Shown: positions 7,710 through 14,282 of the stretch, one piece after another
How positions within the stretch are numbered: the first letter of the stretch is position 1
Layout of the letters: each line of letters starts with the position of its first letter
NCBI GenBank assembly: GCA_001570385.1
Contig: BBYL01000037.1
Location: 1 to 64,000, forward strand
Direction of reading: 5' to 3'
Source of the DNA: Microtetraspora glauca
GTDB lineage: Bacteria > Actinomycetota > Actinomycetes > Streptosporangiales > Streptosporangiaceae
Length of the DNA: 64,000 bases
Program-made: the position numbers and the translations under genes
The notes under the pieces: model-generated
The model's input: only the letters and a program-made list of their open reading frames with translations
What the model was told of the DNA's origin: nothing
Databases searched by the model: none

Positions 7710-8055
7710 ATGTCAGGACTCTTCCCCCGCTGGTACCCGAAAGAGTTCTTCTACGCCGTCTTTGCCGCCTGGGTCCTCTACATCCTCTATCTGTTCGTCC
7801 GAGGCTTCACCGACAGCCCGCGAGACCGTGACCCCCACATCGGCTACACGCTCGGATTCCGGCGAATCGACGACAGCACATGGACGAAGAACAAGCCCGA
7901 AGACAGCGACCAGCAGACCCTCTATGACTGGGGCCATCGTGACATCACGCCGCGAAGGCGTAGCCGAGGCATGGGTCACCTTCCACACCCCCGAAGACGG
8001 CACCACCCGCCGCTACTGGATCAACGGCAAAGAAGACCGCACCGAGACAGAATGA
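7710..8055 (+). pseudogene. Single-pass membrane protein gene broken by a frameshift
   Basis: The first frame, from ATG 7710, encodes MSGLFPRWYPKEFF, a membrane helix (AVFAAWVLYILYLFV) and a polar domain ending near QQTLYDWGHRDIT at about 7950. From there the sensible coding continues one frame over: EGVAEAWVTFHTPEDG, then RRYWINGKEDRTETE and a stop at 8055. The original frame instead runs on as Arg/His-rich nonsense. A one-base indel near 7945-7965 explains this. Alternatively a separate 43-codon gene starts at ATG 7924. The family is not recognised. The dispersed 95-bp repeat follows at once. Confidence 0.45.
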
Positions 8056-8075
8056 ATCCCGGCGCGGCTTCCGCA

Positions 8076-8170
8076 TGCTCTCGCTTCCCGCCGCTCCGCC
8101 GCCGGCCGAACTCGCTTCGCTCGCCCTCCGGGTGCCTACGGCATTCCGCCGGCCGCTCCGCTCCGCAGCA
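8076..8170. repeat. 95-bp dispersed repeat, copy 2
   Basis: This copy begins TGCTCTCGCTTCCCGCCGCT and ends GGCCGCTCCGCTCCGCAGCA. It matches the copy at 1110-1204 at both ends. It lies between two convergent 3' ends, the frameshifted gene (stop 8055) and the APH-like kinase gene (stop 8178), a position suiting a bidirectional terminator or a REP-type element. Confidence 0.6.
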
Positions 8171-8177
8171 CCAACGC

Positions 8178-8981
8178 CTACCCGGCTTCCCGGTAGGTCT
8201 GCCATGCCAGAGCAGCCCGCGCCATCCGCCCAACCCACGGCGAGGGATCGTTACCCGCGATCTCGGCCCACAGCCGAACACTCGCCCGCGCGAACACCCT
8301 CACCCCTTCTTCAGGCGCGACCCGCCAGGCCGAGAGCGCCGAGACAGCACCCTCCGCCTGTTCGGCGGTATGGCCGTTCGCCATCAGCCGGACGATCAGA
8401 CACGCGGGGTCGATCCATCCCGCCCCCCTGGTCGGCCACGCCCAGTCGATGAGAAGCGCACGACCGCCGCTCATCAACACGTTGACGGGGTTGTAATCGG
8501 TGTGCAGGAGCCGGTCACCTGTGAACCATTCCGCGTCCTGAGGAGAAGCGACGTACGGCCGCCAACGATCCTCCGCACGCTTCACCGGCAGGTCCGGGCA
8601 CCGCAGAGCGCCCAGCGCCTCCATCGTCTCCAGCAAGGGGCGTAGATCCCGCGACCCTGGCCGGAAGTCCGCGTGCCGCCCGTCCACGGCTTCGAACCCG
8701 AGCACATCCCATTCGCCTTCCACCCGCCACAGCAGGCGGGGCGACAGAGCGTGGACATACGGATTGATCAGCGCTTCCATGCCCTGAGTCCAACTGCGCG
8801 GATAGTCCCGCCGCAGCCCCTTGGCGAACACCTTCCCCGACGCGGTGTCCAGCAGCGCCGCAGCCGCAGAGTTCAACCCCTCCGACACGGTACGCGCTGA
8901 CCACACAGTGCCCGTCTGCTTCTCCACGGCCGCCCTCACCTCGTCCGGGAGGTCTTCCCAGTGAACACGGGTAACCGGCAT
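8178..8981 (-). CDS. Aminoglycoside-phosphotransferase-fold kinase of the RiPP-like operon
   Basis: The 267-residue protein has the APH/choline-kinase fold signature: a candidate ATP-binding lysine in KVFAKGL (about K54), the Brenner motif HTDYNPVN at 160-167 (H160, D162, N167), and the metal-binding IDWAW aspartate D179. All expected catalytic residues are present. It lies 66 nt downstream of the peptide gene, with a hairpin between them. APH-fold kinases act in some RiPP routes; the LanK enzymes of class V lanthipeptides phosphorylate Ser/Thr. Here it might phosphorylate the serines of the CSCS core, confer self-protection, or act on a small molecule; these are inferences. A GAGGAG site precedes the ATG. 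The fold call is firm, the substrate unknown. Confidence 0.8.
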   Translation of the reverse strand: MPVTRVHWEDLPDEVRAAVEKQTGTVWSARTVSEGLNSAAAALLDTASGKVFAKGLRRDYPRSWTQGMEALINPYVHALSPRLLWRVEGEWDVLGFEAVDGRHADFRPGSRDLRPLLETMEALGALRCPDLPVKRAEDRWRPYVASPQDAEWFTGDRLLHTDYNPVNVLMSGGRALLIDWAWPTRGAGWIDPACLIVRLMANGHTAEQAEGAVSALSAWRVAPEEGVRVFARASVRLWAEIAGNDPSPWVGRMARAALAWQTYREAG

Positions 8982-9003
8982 GACTCCTCATCTCAACGTG
9001 GAA

Positions 9004-9031
9004 GGGCCGCCCCACGATCGTAGGGCGGCCC
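9004..9031 (-). terminator. Hairpin between the peptide gene and the kinase gene
   Basis: GGGCCGCCC and GGGCGGCCC form a perfect 9-bp stem around a 10-nt loop (the loop itself contains ACGATCGT). It lies 16 nt after the peptide stop and 22 nt before the kinase start on the same strand. A leaky terminator in this position is common in RiPP operons, where it raises precursor levels above those of downstream genes. Confidence 0.55.
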
Positions 9032-9047
9032 CGAACCTCATCAGGTC

Positions 9048-9179
9048 CTAGTACGGCTGGTCGTCACCGACCGAGCATGAGCACTTGTTGACGTCAACAA
9101 GCGCGTCCAGGTCCGCGATGAACTCAACATCCGGCGTCTCACGCGGCCTCTGGCCGATCTCCACGGAAACAGCGGTCAT
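9048..9179 (-). CDS. 43-residue RiPP-like precursor peptide
   Basis: A small gene directly after the radical SAM gene. Its ATG shares the A of the maturase TGA (TGATG), and GAGGAGGTGG lies 7-17 nt upstream, so the start is well supported. The peptide begins MTAVSVEIGQ, has a leader-like acidic and hydrophobic stretch (VEFIADLDALVDV), and ends in the likely core KCSCSVGDDQPY (residues 32-43). The core is dense in Cys, Ser and Asp and ends in Pro-Tyr, unlike a globular protein. A C-terminal Tyr is also the site modified in mycofactocin precursors, but the rest differs. I know no described class with this core. Candidate chemistry is thioether or other carbon cross-links by the SPASM enzyme; inferred. 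Confidence 0.75.
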   Translation of the reverse strand: MTAVSVEIGQRPRETPDVEFIADLDALVDVNKCSCSVGDDQPY

Positions 9180-10300
9180 CAGGCTTCCACCTCCTCTCTT
9201 TCCCGGTGCTGGCAGTAGTTGCGGAGGGGAGATTTCGCTTTGCGGTAGAGCGTCACGAGCGGCATGCACGTACCGCACGAACCGCTGAGCGTGCAGCCCG
9301 TACAGCCGCCCTGACGCAACAGCAATGAATCAGCGACGGCACCCAACCGGGCCAGCCCCTCCACCCCCTCATCCATGAGGGAGATCTGAGGATCACGGCC
9401 GATCTTGCAAATGCTCGCCATCCCATGCGGGTCCACGTGGAAGAACGTGTGACCGGCATTGCAGCCCGTGAACGGCTTGCGCTTGCGAAGATGCTCCACC
9501 GACTGCGAGGGAAGCGTTTCGGCACCGCCGTAGATCGTCGGTGACATGTTCACGAAGGAGTGATGCGGGATGCCCCACTCATCCGCCATCGCTTGCATCC
9601 GCCCAAGCTCGTGCTCGTTGCGGTTCGTGACGATCAAACTCAGCCTGAGAGGCAAACCGGCTTCCCGCGCTGCCGTCAACCCCTTCATGAACAGCCGAAA
9701 GGATCCGCGACGGCGCGTCAGCCCGTCATAGCTGCCTTCCGTCGCGCCGTACATGCTCAAGGTGATGTCATGCGGCCGACGAGCCGTCAGCAGCTCCAGA
9801 ACCTTCGGACTCGCCAGCCGAGACCCGTTCGACAGGATCGTCAGCATCATGCCGAGGTCGTAGGCCAGCCCGTACACCTCCGGGAACAGCCGGTCGATCA
9901 TCGGTTCGCCGCCGGTCAGCTGAAGCCACAGCACCCCGGCGTCGCGTAGCACGTGAAGCAGCTTTTCCCGTTGTGGCCACGTCAGCCCCTCGAACTTCTT
10001 CAACCCGAGGTAGCAGTGTTCGCAGTCGTAGTTGCACCCGAGGTTGAGTTCGTACGTCGCGCGCACGTACCCATACGGTGGTTCCTGCCTGATCAGAACC
10101 GCCGTCGCGAACGGCCTCACCGACACCTCACGCCCCCATGCCACGGACACCGCCTTCGTGAGCCAAGCGGGGGCCGAACGCGCTTCCCGGAGTTCCCGGT
10201 ACTTGTCCGCAGAGATCCGCAGCCCCCCAGGGCTCCCAGGCCGCAAGATCACGTACTCATCCAGGAACGGACTCACAATGAACCTGTGTGGACTAGCCAT
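9179..10300 (-). CDS. Radical SAM/SPASM peptide maturase
   Basis: The 373-residue enzyme should bind three or fewer [4Fe-4S] clusters and use S-adenosylmethionine radicals to modify the adjacent 43-residue peptide. The CxxxCxxC motif is C89-N-Y-D-C93-E-H-C96, followed by LTGGEPM. A SPASM-type C-terminal domain (about residues 275-365) shows CNAG, SICK, CTGC, SGSC, GTC and YC cysteines. The first 60 residues (DEYVILRPGS, ISADKYRELREA) look like a PqqD-type leader-recognition domain fused to the enzyme. I chose ATG 10300 over GTG 10318 because GGAGG lies 7 nt before it. Its stop overlaps the peptide start, a typical maturase-precursor arrangement. Family firm; the bond it makes is unknown. Confidence 0.9.
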   Translation of the reverse strand: MASPHRFIVSPFLDEYVILRPGSPGGLRISADKYRELREARSAPAWLTKAVSVAWGREVSVRPFATAVLIRQEPPYGYVRATYELNLGCNYDCEHCYLGLKKFEGLTWPQREKLLHVLRDAGVLWLQLTGGEPMIDRLFPEVYGLAYDLGMMLTILSNGSRLASPKVLELLTARRPHDITLSMYGATEGSYDGLTRRRGSFRLFMKGLTAAREAGLPLRLSLIVTNRNEHELGRMQAMADEWGIPHHSFVNMSPTIYGGAETLPSQSVEHLRKRKPFTGCNAGHTFFHVDPHGMASICKIGRDPQISLMDEGVEGLARLGAVADSLLLRQGGCTGCTLSGSCGTCMPLVTLYRKAKSPLRNYCQHREREEVEA

Positions 10301-10490
10301 GTCGCAGCCTCCAGACACTTGCCGACGTAACTTCTATGACCCGATCTACGTGACGATCTTTCGATGAGGGGGCGCGGCGATACAGGGTGGGCGTGTGGGG
10401 CACGTACCGCCGCGCCGCCCGTGACGGGGCAGCAGGACCGACGAGGAGTCGGGGAAGGCCGGTCCTACCGCCGCGTCGCTCATGTGCCGC

Positions 10491-11213
10491 CTACAGGACC
10501 ACGGGCCGGTAGGTGGCGTGCAGCGGGAACGGCGAGCGCGTCAGCTCCGGCGCCAGCAGCTCATGCGCTTGCGTCACCAGGTGCGGGTATTTCTCCGCCG
10601 TCTCAGGCTGGAGCGGCTCCAGCCCGTCAAGCTGACGGCGCACGTCGGAGACGACCCGGCACGCCGCACACAACGGCTCCTCCAACACCCGACGCTGATG
10701 AGCAGCCGTCGCCCTGACCGCCGGATCGGACTCGCAGTTCCAGCAGCCGACCTCAGCCAGCGGCGCAGCGGAGAAGCCCCGACCGTCCGACCGCGACCCG
10801 TCCACCTCGTACCCGTCCGCCTCGTACCCGGCAGCGTCCGCCCCGCCGACAGCCACCACCGCAGTCACCGCCCCCACGATCTCCGCGACCATACGCCCAT
10901 GCGGATCCTCCGCCCGCAACACCGCGTACCGCGACGCCACCCGCCGCGCCGCCAACGCCGGATCATCGACCGGACTGTGAGTGAACCGGCGGCGCGTCGT
11001 CGAGTTCGGCGCATACGCCCCGCCCCACCACATGTAGGAGAACTTCCCATCCGTCCAGACCATCAGGGCAGTCCAGACCGACACCATCGCGACGCCGTTG
11101 CCCGGATGGGCATCGGATGTGATCTCGTAGCACTCCAGCTCGGTTTTCAGCCGCTCAGCGGCCCTCACCGCTGGAGACCAGCGCGTCACCCGAGCCAGCC
11201 GAGCCGGGCTCAC
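10491..11213 (-). CDS. Hypothetical protein with C-terminal zinc ribbon
   Basis: The 240-residue product has no domain I can name. The N-terminal half contains a compact region with WTALMVWTDG and FSYMWWGG, and the C-terminal half has CWNC ... CAAC, two CxxC-type pairs compatible with a zinc ribbon. Its start overlaps the stop of the DUF574 methyltransferase by four bases, so they are co-translated. Such pairs recur in actinomycete mobile and regulatory loci. It may be an accessory or DNA-binding partner; no function is assigned. Confidence 0.6.
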   Translation of the reverse strand: MSPARLARVTRWSPAVRAAERLKTELECYEITSDAHPGNGVAMVSVWTALMVWTDGKFSYMWWGGAYAPNSTTRRRFTHSPVDDPALAARRVASRYAVLRAEDPHGRMVAEIVGAVTAVVAVGGADAAGYEADGYEVDGSRSDGRGFSAAPLAEVGCWNCESDPAVRATAAHQRRVLEEPLCAACRVVSDVRRQLDGLEPLQPETAEKYPHLVTQAHELLAPELTRSPFPLHATYRPVVL

Positions 11214-12100
11214 CGCTTGACCCCGATCGCGCCGAAGAACGGGACGTCCGGCTCAGCGGGGCTGACCTCCTCATCCGGCCGCCACTGCCGCACGTTCACC
11301 AGCCCCGGATAGACCAGGTCCAGCCCATCGAAGAACGCTCCGATCTCCTCCACCGGCCGCGCCACGACCGGAGCACTGGCCCGCGCGTAGGAGGCGGAAA
11401 CCGCGTCCTCGTACTCCGGCTGACGCTCCACATGCGACAGCACCAGGCAGGAGCCCGACGGCACCGCCGCCATCAAAGCGGCGACCAGCCCGTAAGGGTC
11501 GTCCTCATCGCGGATGAAGTGCATGAGCGAGACCAGCAGCACCGCCACCGGCCGCGACAGATCCAGGAGCCCCCGAACCTCGGGATGATCCACGATGTGA
11601 GTCGGGTTGCGGACGTCCCCCTGAATGACTCCCGTCCGGGCGTTGGTGGCCAGCAGCGCCCGAGCGTGGACCAGCACCATCGAATCGTTGTCCACGTACA
11701 TCACACGCGATGCCGGGTTGACCCGCTCCGCGACCTGATGGACGTTGTCCCGCGTCGGCAGGCCCGCCCCGATGTCGAGAAACTGCGAGATGCCCGCCTC
11801 ACCGGCCAGGAACCGCACCGCCCGCCCCAGGAACGCCCGATTCGCCCGCGCGGTCTCCCGAACCAACGGAACCGTCGCGATCATCTGCGCCGCGCGCTCG
11901 CGATCAACCGCGTAATTGTCCTTACCGCCCAGGTAGAAGTCATACATCCGAGCCACGTTCGGCACGGTCGGGTTGACCGCCGGAAGAGGATCAGTGCTCG
12001 GACGCACCGGAACCAGAGAAGAGACTCCCCCCAGCGTCCCCGCCCGCGCTCTACTGCCCGGACTCGCCCCGGCTCTGCCCGTGCCTCTATCGTTTCCCAT
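11210..12100 (-). CDS. DUF574/Methyltransf_19-type SAM-dependent methyltransferase
   Basis: Actinomycete-specific methyltransferase family, often abundant in Streptomyces-like genomes. Diagnostic blocks are ARMYDFYLGGKDNYAVDR near residue 50, FLDIGAGLPT (SAM-binding motif I), VMYVDNDSMV (motif II) and a DVRNP segment. The ATG at 12100 has AGGAGGT 8 nt upstream and gives 296 aa; upstream codons of the longer frame lack a site. It is divergent from the XRE regulator gene, sharing a 255-bp promoter region with a palindrome. The methyl acceptor is not known for this family. Being in the element next to a RiPP-like operon, it might act on that peptide, but it is separately transcribed, so this is weak. 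Confidence 0.85.
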   Translation of the reverse strand: MGNDRGTGRAGASPGSRARAGTLGGVSSLVPVRPSTDPLPAVNPTVPNVARMYDFYLGGKDNYAVDRERAAQMIATVPLVRETARANRAFLGRAVRFLAGEAGISQFLDIGAGLPTRDNVHQVAERVNPASRVMYVDNDSMVLVHARALLATNARTGVIQGDVRNPTHIVDHPEVRGLLDLSRPVAVLLVSLMHFIRDEDDPYGLVAALMAAVPSGSCLVLSHVERQPEYEDAVSASYARASAPVVARPVEEIGAFFDGLDLVYPGLVNVRQWRPDEEVSPAEPDVPFFGAIGVKR

Positions 12101-12290
12101 GGGTCGCACCTCCTGTGTGCGATCAAGGGACCCGTACGGCGCGCTCTCAACGCCTGCGGGTCCCGTCATTTACTGCGCGTGCTGGATTCGGGACACGACT
12201 CGCCATAACGCTTCGCGCCGTCATCCTGCCTGCACCCTGAGTGCGTGCGCCCTTCACGAACCACCATGACCCTCAAGCGTTCTCAGCCCA

Positions 12291-12319
12291 ATCTCACCTC
12301 GGGTATCTCATGGTGAGAT
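12291..12319. promoter_or_regulatory. Palindrome ATCTCACC-N13-GGTGAGAT before the XRE gene
   Basis: Perfect 8-bp inverted repeat arms are separated by 13 bp and placed 37 bp before the GTG of the XRE-family regulator. A TATGCT box begins 1 bp after the right arm. The placement suits an autoregulatory operator for the XRE protein, perhaps also controlling the divergent methyltransferase gene. Confidence 0.5.
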
Positions 12320-12355
12320 GTATGCTTGTGCTCGACCGCTAAGGCAGGAGGCCCG

Positions 12356-13207
12356 GTGAAGCACTTGCCGTTCGAGCCAATCGAGATTCCGCTGCGAGCA
12401 TGGCGGCACCCCGATACGAGAACCGCCCTTCAGAACCGGGACGTCCGCACCTTGTTCCAGCTAGCGCAAAGGCATGGTGCGACTCAGACACGCATCGCAG
12501 CCGCGAGCGGAATGCTTCAAGGGCGAGTTAGCGAAGTAATGCGCGGAATTCGGCAGATCACCGCTATGGAGACCTATGAGCGTGTTGCTGCCGGTCTCGG
12601 TATGCCTGACGAGGCACGGATGCTCTTTGGGCTGGCCCCAGCGCACCCCGCTGGGCTCAACCACTTAGGCCCAGTCGGGCGCGCTGAGATCGTTCAAGCA
12701 TTCCCGTCGCAATCTACGGCCACCGAGGACATCCGCAGCGCCGCCCGAGATGCCGCCGACATTGATGTGCTCGCTGTTCGCGGACTTGGGCTCCTCGGCC
12801 TGAACGACTCTCTATTGCGACCTGAGATCATCGGCAGAGATCATGCCGCGCGAACTCTCCGCGTGCTCCTGCTTGCCCCCGATGGCGATGCCGCACGGCG
12901 CAGAGCATGGGAGATCGACGAGTCACCCGAGTCGTTCGCAAGTGGCATCCGGCTTGCCGAGGAGCGGCTGAAAGAGCTGGCCAGGCGCGCATCGTCGATC
13001 AGGATCGAGATGTACCGGTACCACGAGCTTCCCGTGTGGCGCTTGATCGTGTTGGATGACATCCAGTACGTATCAGCCTTCGGTGAGTCGTGGGAGGGGC
13101 ATGAGTCAGCGGTGTACAAGCTCGCGCCGACTCCACAAGGAGCGCTCTACCGAGGATTCCGCCGGATGTTCGAGGAAACCCGCATGAACGCCGAGCGCGT
13201 GATGTGA
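12356..13207 (+). CDS. XRE-family helix-turn-helix regulator
   Basis: The 283-residue protein (from GTG 12356, preceded by GGAGG) has an XRE-type helix-turn-helix at about residues 35-75 (TQTRIAAASG, GRVSEVMRG). A larger C-terminal domain follows, with IDVLAVRGLGLL, RVLLLAPDG, ELPVWRLIVLDD and YVSAFGESW, resembling the PLD-like domain fused to many actinomycete XRE regulators. It likely binds the palindrome at 12291-12319. The CYTH-domain gene follows after 12 nt, so they form an operon. The C-terminal domain may sense a nucleotide or phospho-ligand, which would fit a CYTH partner; that link is an inference. Confidence 0.78.
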   Translation: MKHLPFEPIEIPLRAWRHPDTRTALQNRDVRTLFQLAQRHGATQTRIAAASGMLQGRVSEVMRGIRQITAMETYERVAAGLGMPDEARMLFGLAPAHPAGLNHLGPVGRAEIVQAFPSQSTATEDIRSAARDAADIDVLAVRGLGLLGLNDSLLRPEIIGRDHAARTLRVLLLAPDGDAARRRAWEIDESPESFASGIRLAEERLKELARRASSIRIEMYRYHELPVWRLIVLDDIQYVSAFGESWEGHESAVYKLAPTPQGALYRGFRRMFEETRMNAERVM

Positions 13208-13219
13208 GGGCAGGGACTC

Positions 13220-13786
13220 ATGCCTATCGAAGTTGAGCTGAAGGCCCGTGTCCGCATTCCAGACCTGGTCAAAGAGATTCTGAACGGTCTGACTGCTGGT
13301 GAGACCAGCATCTACAGGGACGCCTACTACGATCGCAGCGATCAATCGCTTACAGCTTCCGGACGTGAACTGCGCATTCGCACGGTCACCACCGAGCGAT
13401 CTATCCGCACCTTCCTCACCTACAAAGCCCCTGCGGTCGATCAGGCAAGCGGTTCGAAACCTGAATATGAGACGGAGGCAGCGGACGCCCAAGCTCTCGA
13501 AGCCATCTTGCGGAACCTTGGCCACGAACCGCTCATCTCATTCGAGAAGCATTGCATAAACTGGCGCTTCCAAACCGAAGGGCGTTCGATGCTCGCGACG
13601 TTGGTGACGGTTCCGGAGCTTGACGGCACGTTCCTTGAGATTGAGACCATGGCCGACGATCCCGACCAGGTACCCGCGGCACTCAAAGCAGTCCGTGCGA
13701 CGATGCTTGACCTCGGCATCGTTGACGAGGATTTCACCACCGAGCTGTACACCGATGCCGTCAGACAGCAGCGGGATCGTAGGTGA
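13220..13786 (+). CDS. CYTH-domain protein (class IV adenylate cyclase-like)
   Basis: The 188-residue protein begins with the ExExK signature (E4, E6, K8 in MPIEVELKAR) that defines CYTH phosphatases and cyclases. Further family blocks are YYDRSD, ELRIRTV, FLTYKAP, an acidic EYETEA, and GTFLEIET plus ELYTDA near the end. The fold is a tunnel that binds triphosphates and divalent metal. Activity could be adenylate cyclase (CyaB-type), thiamine-triphosphatase or inorganic triphosphatase. It is in an operon with the XRE regulator. The next 270 nt hold a large inverted repeat near the element edge. Family firm; the substrate is open. Confidence 0.82.
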   Translation: MPIEVELKARVRIPDLVKEILNGLTAGETSIYRDAYYDRSDQSLTASGRELRIRTVTTERSIRTFLTYKAPAVDQASGSKPEYETEAADAQALEAILRNLGHEPLISFEKHCINWRFQTEGRSMLATLVTVPELDGTFLEIETMADDPDQVPAALKAVRATMLDLGIVDEDFTTELYTDAVRQQRDRR

Positions 13787-13807
13787 TCCACATCTGTCGG
13801 GAAAGGG

Positions 13808-13994
13808 AGGGGGTTGCCGAATTGTTTCGGAGCCACCCGTACGGGGACCCCTCCAAGATCACACAAAGGGGGCGGGAGGGGAAGTGCGTAGGCAGGGGCG
13901 CGGCCCCTCCCCATTAGGCGGACCATCATAATGCCCCCTTTGTGCGATCTTGCCCCGCACGTGCGGCACCACCGCAACGATTCGGAAACCCCCT
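13808..13994. repeat. Large imperfect inverted repeat near the element's right end
   Basis: The left arm (13808-13873) begins AGGGGGTTGCCGAATTGTTT and ends CAAGATCACACAAAGGGGGC. The right arm (13933-13994), read on the minus strand, begins AGGGGGTTTCCGAATCGTTG and ends CAAGATCGCACAAAGGGGGC. Arms of 62-66 bp match closely at both ends and diverge in the middle, with a 59-bp spacer. No gene lies inside. Such a structure suits a single-strand or double-strand replication origin, a transfer (clt/oriT-like) site, or a non-autonomous inverted-repeat element. Confidence 0.75.
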
Positions 13995-14004
13995 CTACGT
14001 AGAG
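13993..14004. other. 12-bp palindrome CTCTACGTAGAG
   Basis: A perfect 12-bp palindrome directly at the outer edge of the large inverted repeat and about 70 bp from the junction with the truncated ABC gene. A short hairpin (GTGCC-CAAA-GGCAC, 14034-14047) lies between. These could belong to a recombination or excision site; not shown. Confidence 0.3.
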
Positions 14005-14054
14005 TCGCACCAGGGTTTCAGGCAAGACCCCACGTGCCCAAAGGCACAGAAATG

Positions 14055-14192
14055 TCACAATCTACCGTTCGGCTTGCCGGCGCCGTTCGGGCCGAGGAAG
14101 CCGGTCACCGTGCCGGGTTTCAGCTCCAGCGTCAGGTCGTCGACGGCGACCCGATCGCCGTAACGCTTGGTCAATCCCTTGAGGCTGATCAT
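14055..14192 (-). pseudogene. ABC-transporter ATPase gene truncated at Walker A
   Basis: From ATG 14192 the frame reads MISLKGLTKRYGDRVAVDD and then a standard ABC N-terminus up to GFLGPNGAGK, the Walker A motif. Immediately after the lysine codon (ending at 14073) the homology stops. The frame continues for five unrelated codons to a TGA at 14055. A complete gene would carry about 200 to 280 further residues. The break coincides with the right edge of the mobile-element region, so insertion of the element, or a deletion it caused, best explains it. The missing 3' part is not in the window; it may lie left of base 1. Confidence 0.75.
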
Positions 14193-14282
14193 GCGTCCAA
14201 CGCTAGGCAGGGGCGGGGCCGCCGACCATGGGGGCGATCCGCCGACTCCTATGGCGGAAACCCGTAACGCGCACCGGCTCCG

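Noticed and set aside
8178..8981. Aminoglycoside resistance gene
   Set aside because: The fold fits, but the protein is embedded in the peptide operon and lacks the length and specific motifs of known resistance APH enzymes, so a resistance call is unsupported.
13800..14200. tRNA gene as the element's attachment site
   Set aside because: No cloverleaf or TTC-arm sequence could be found near the right edge. The junction lies in an ABC-transporter gene instead.
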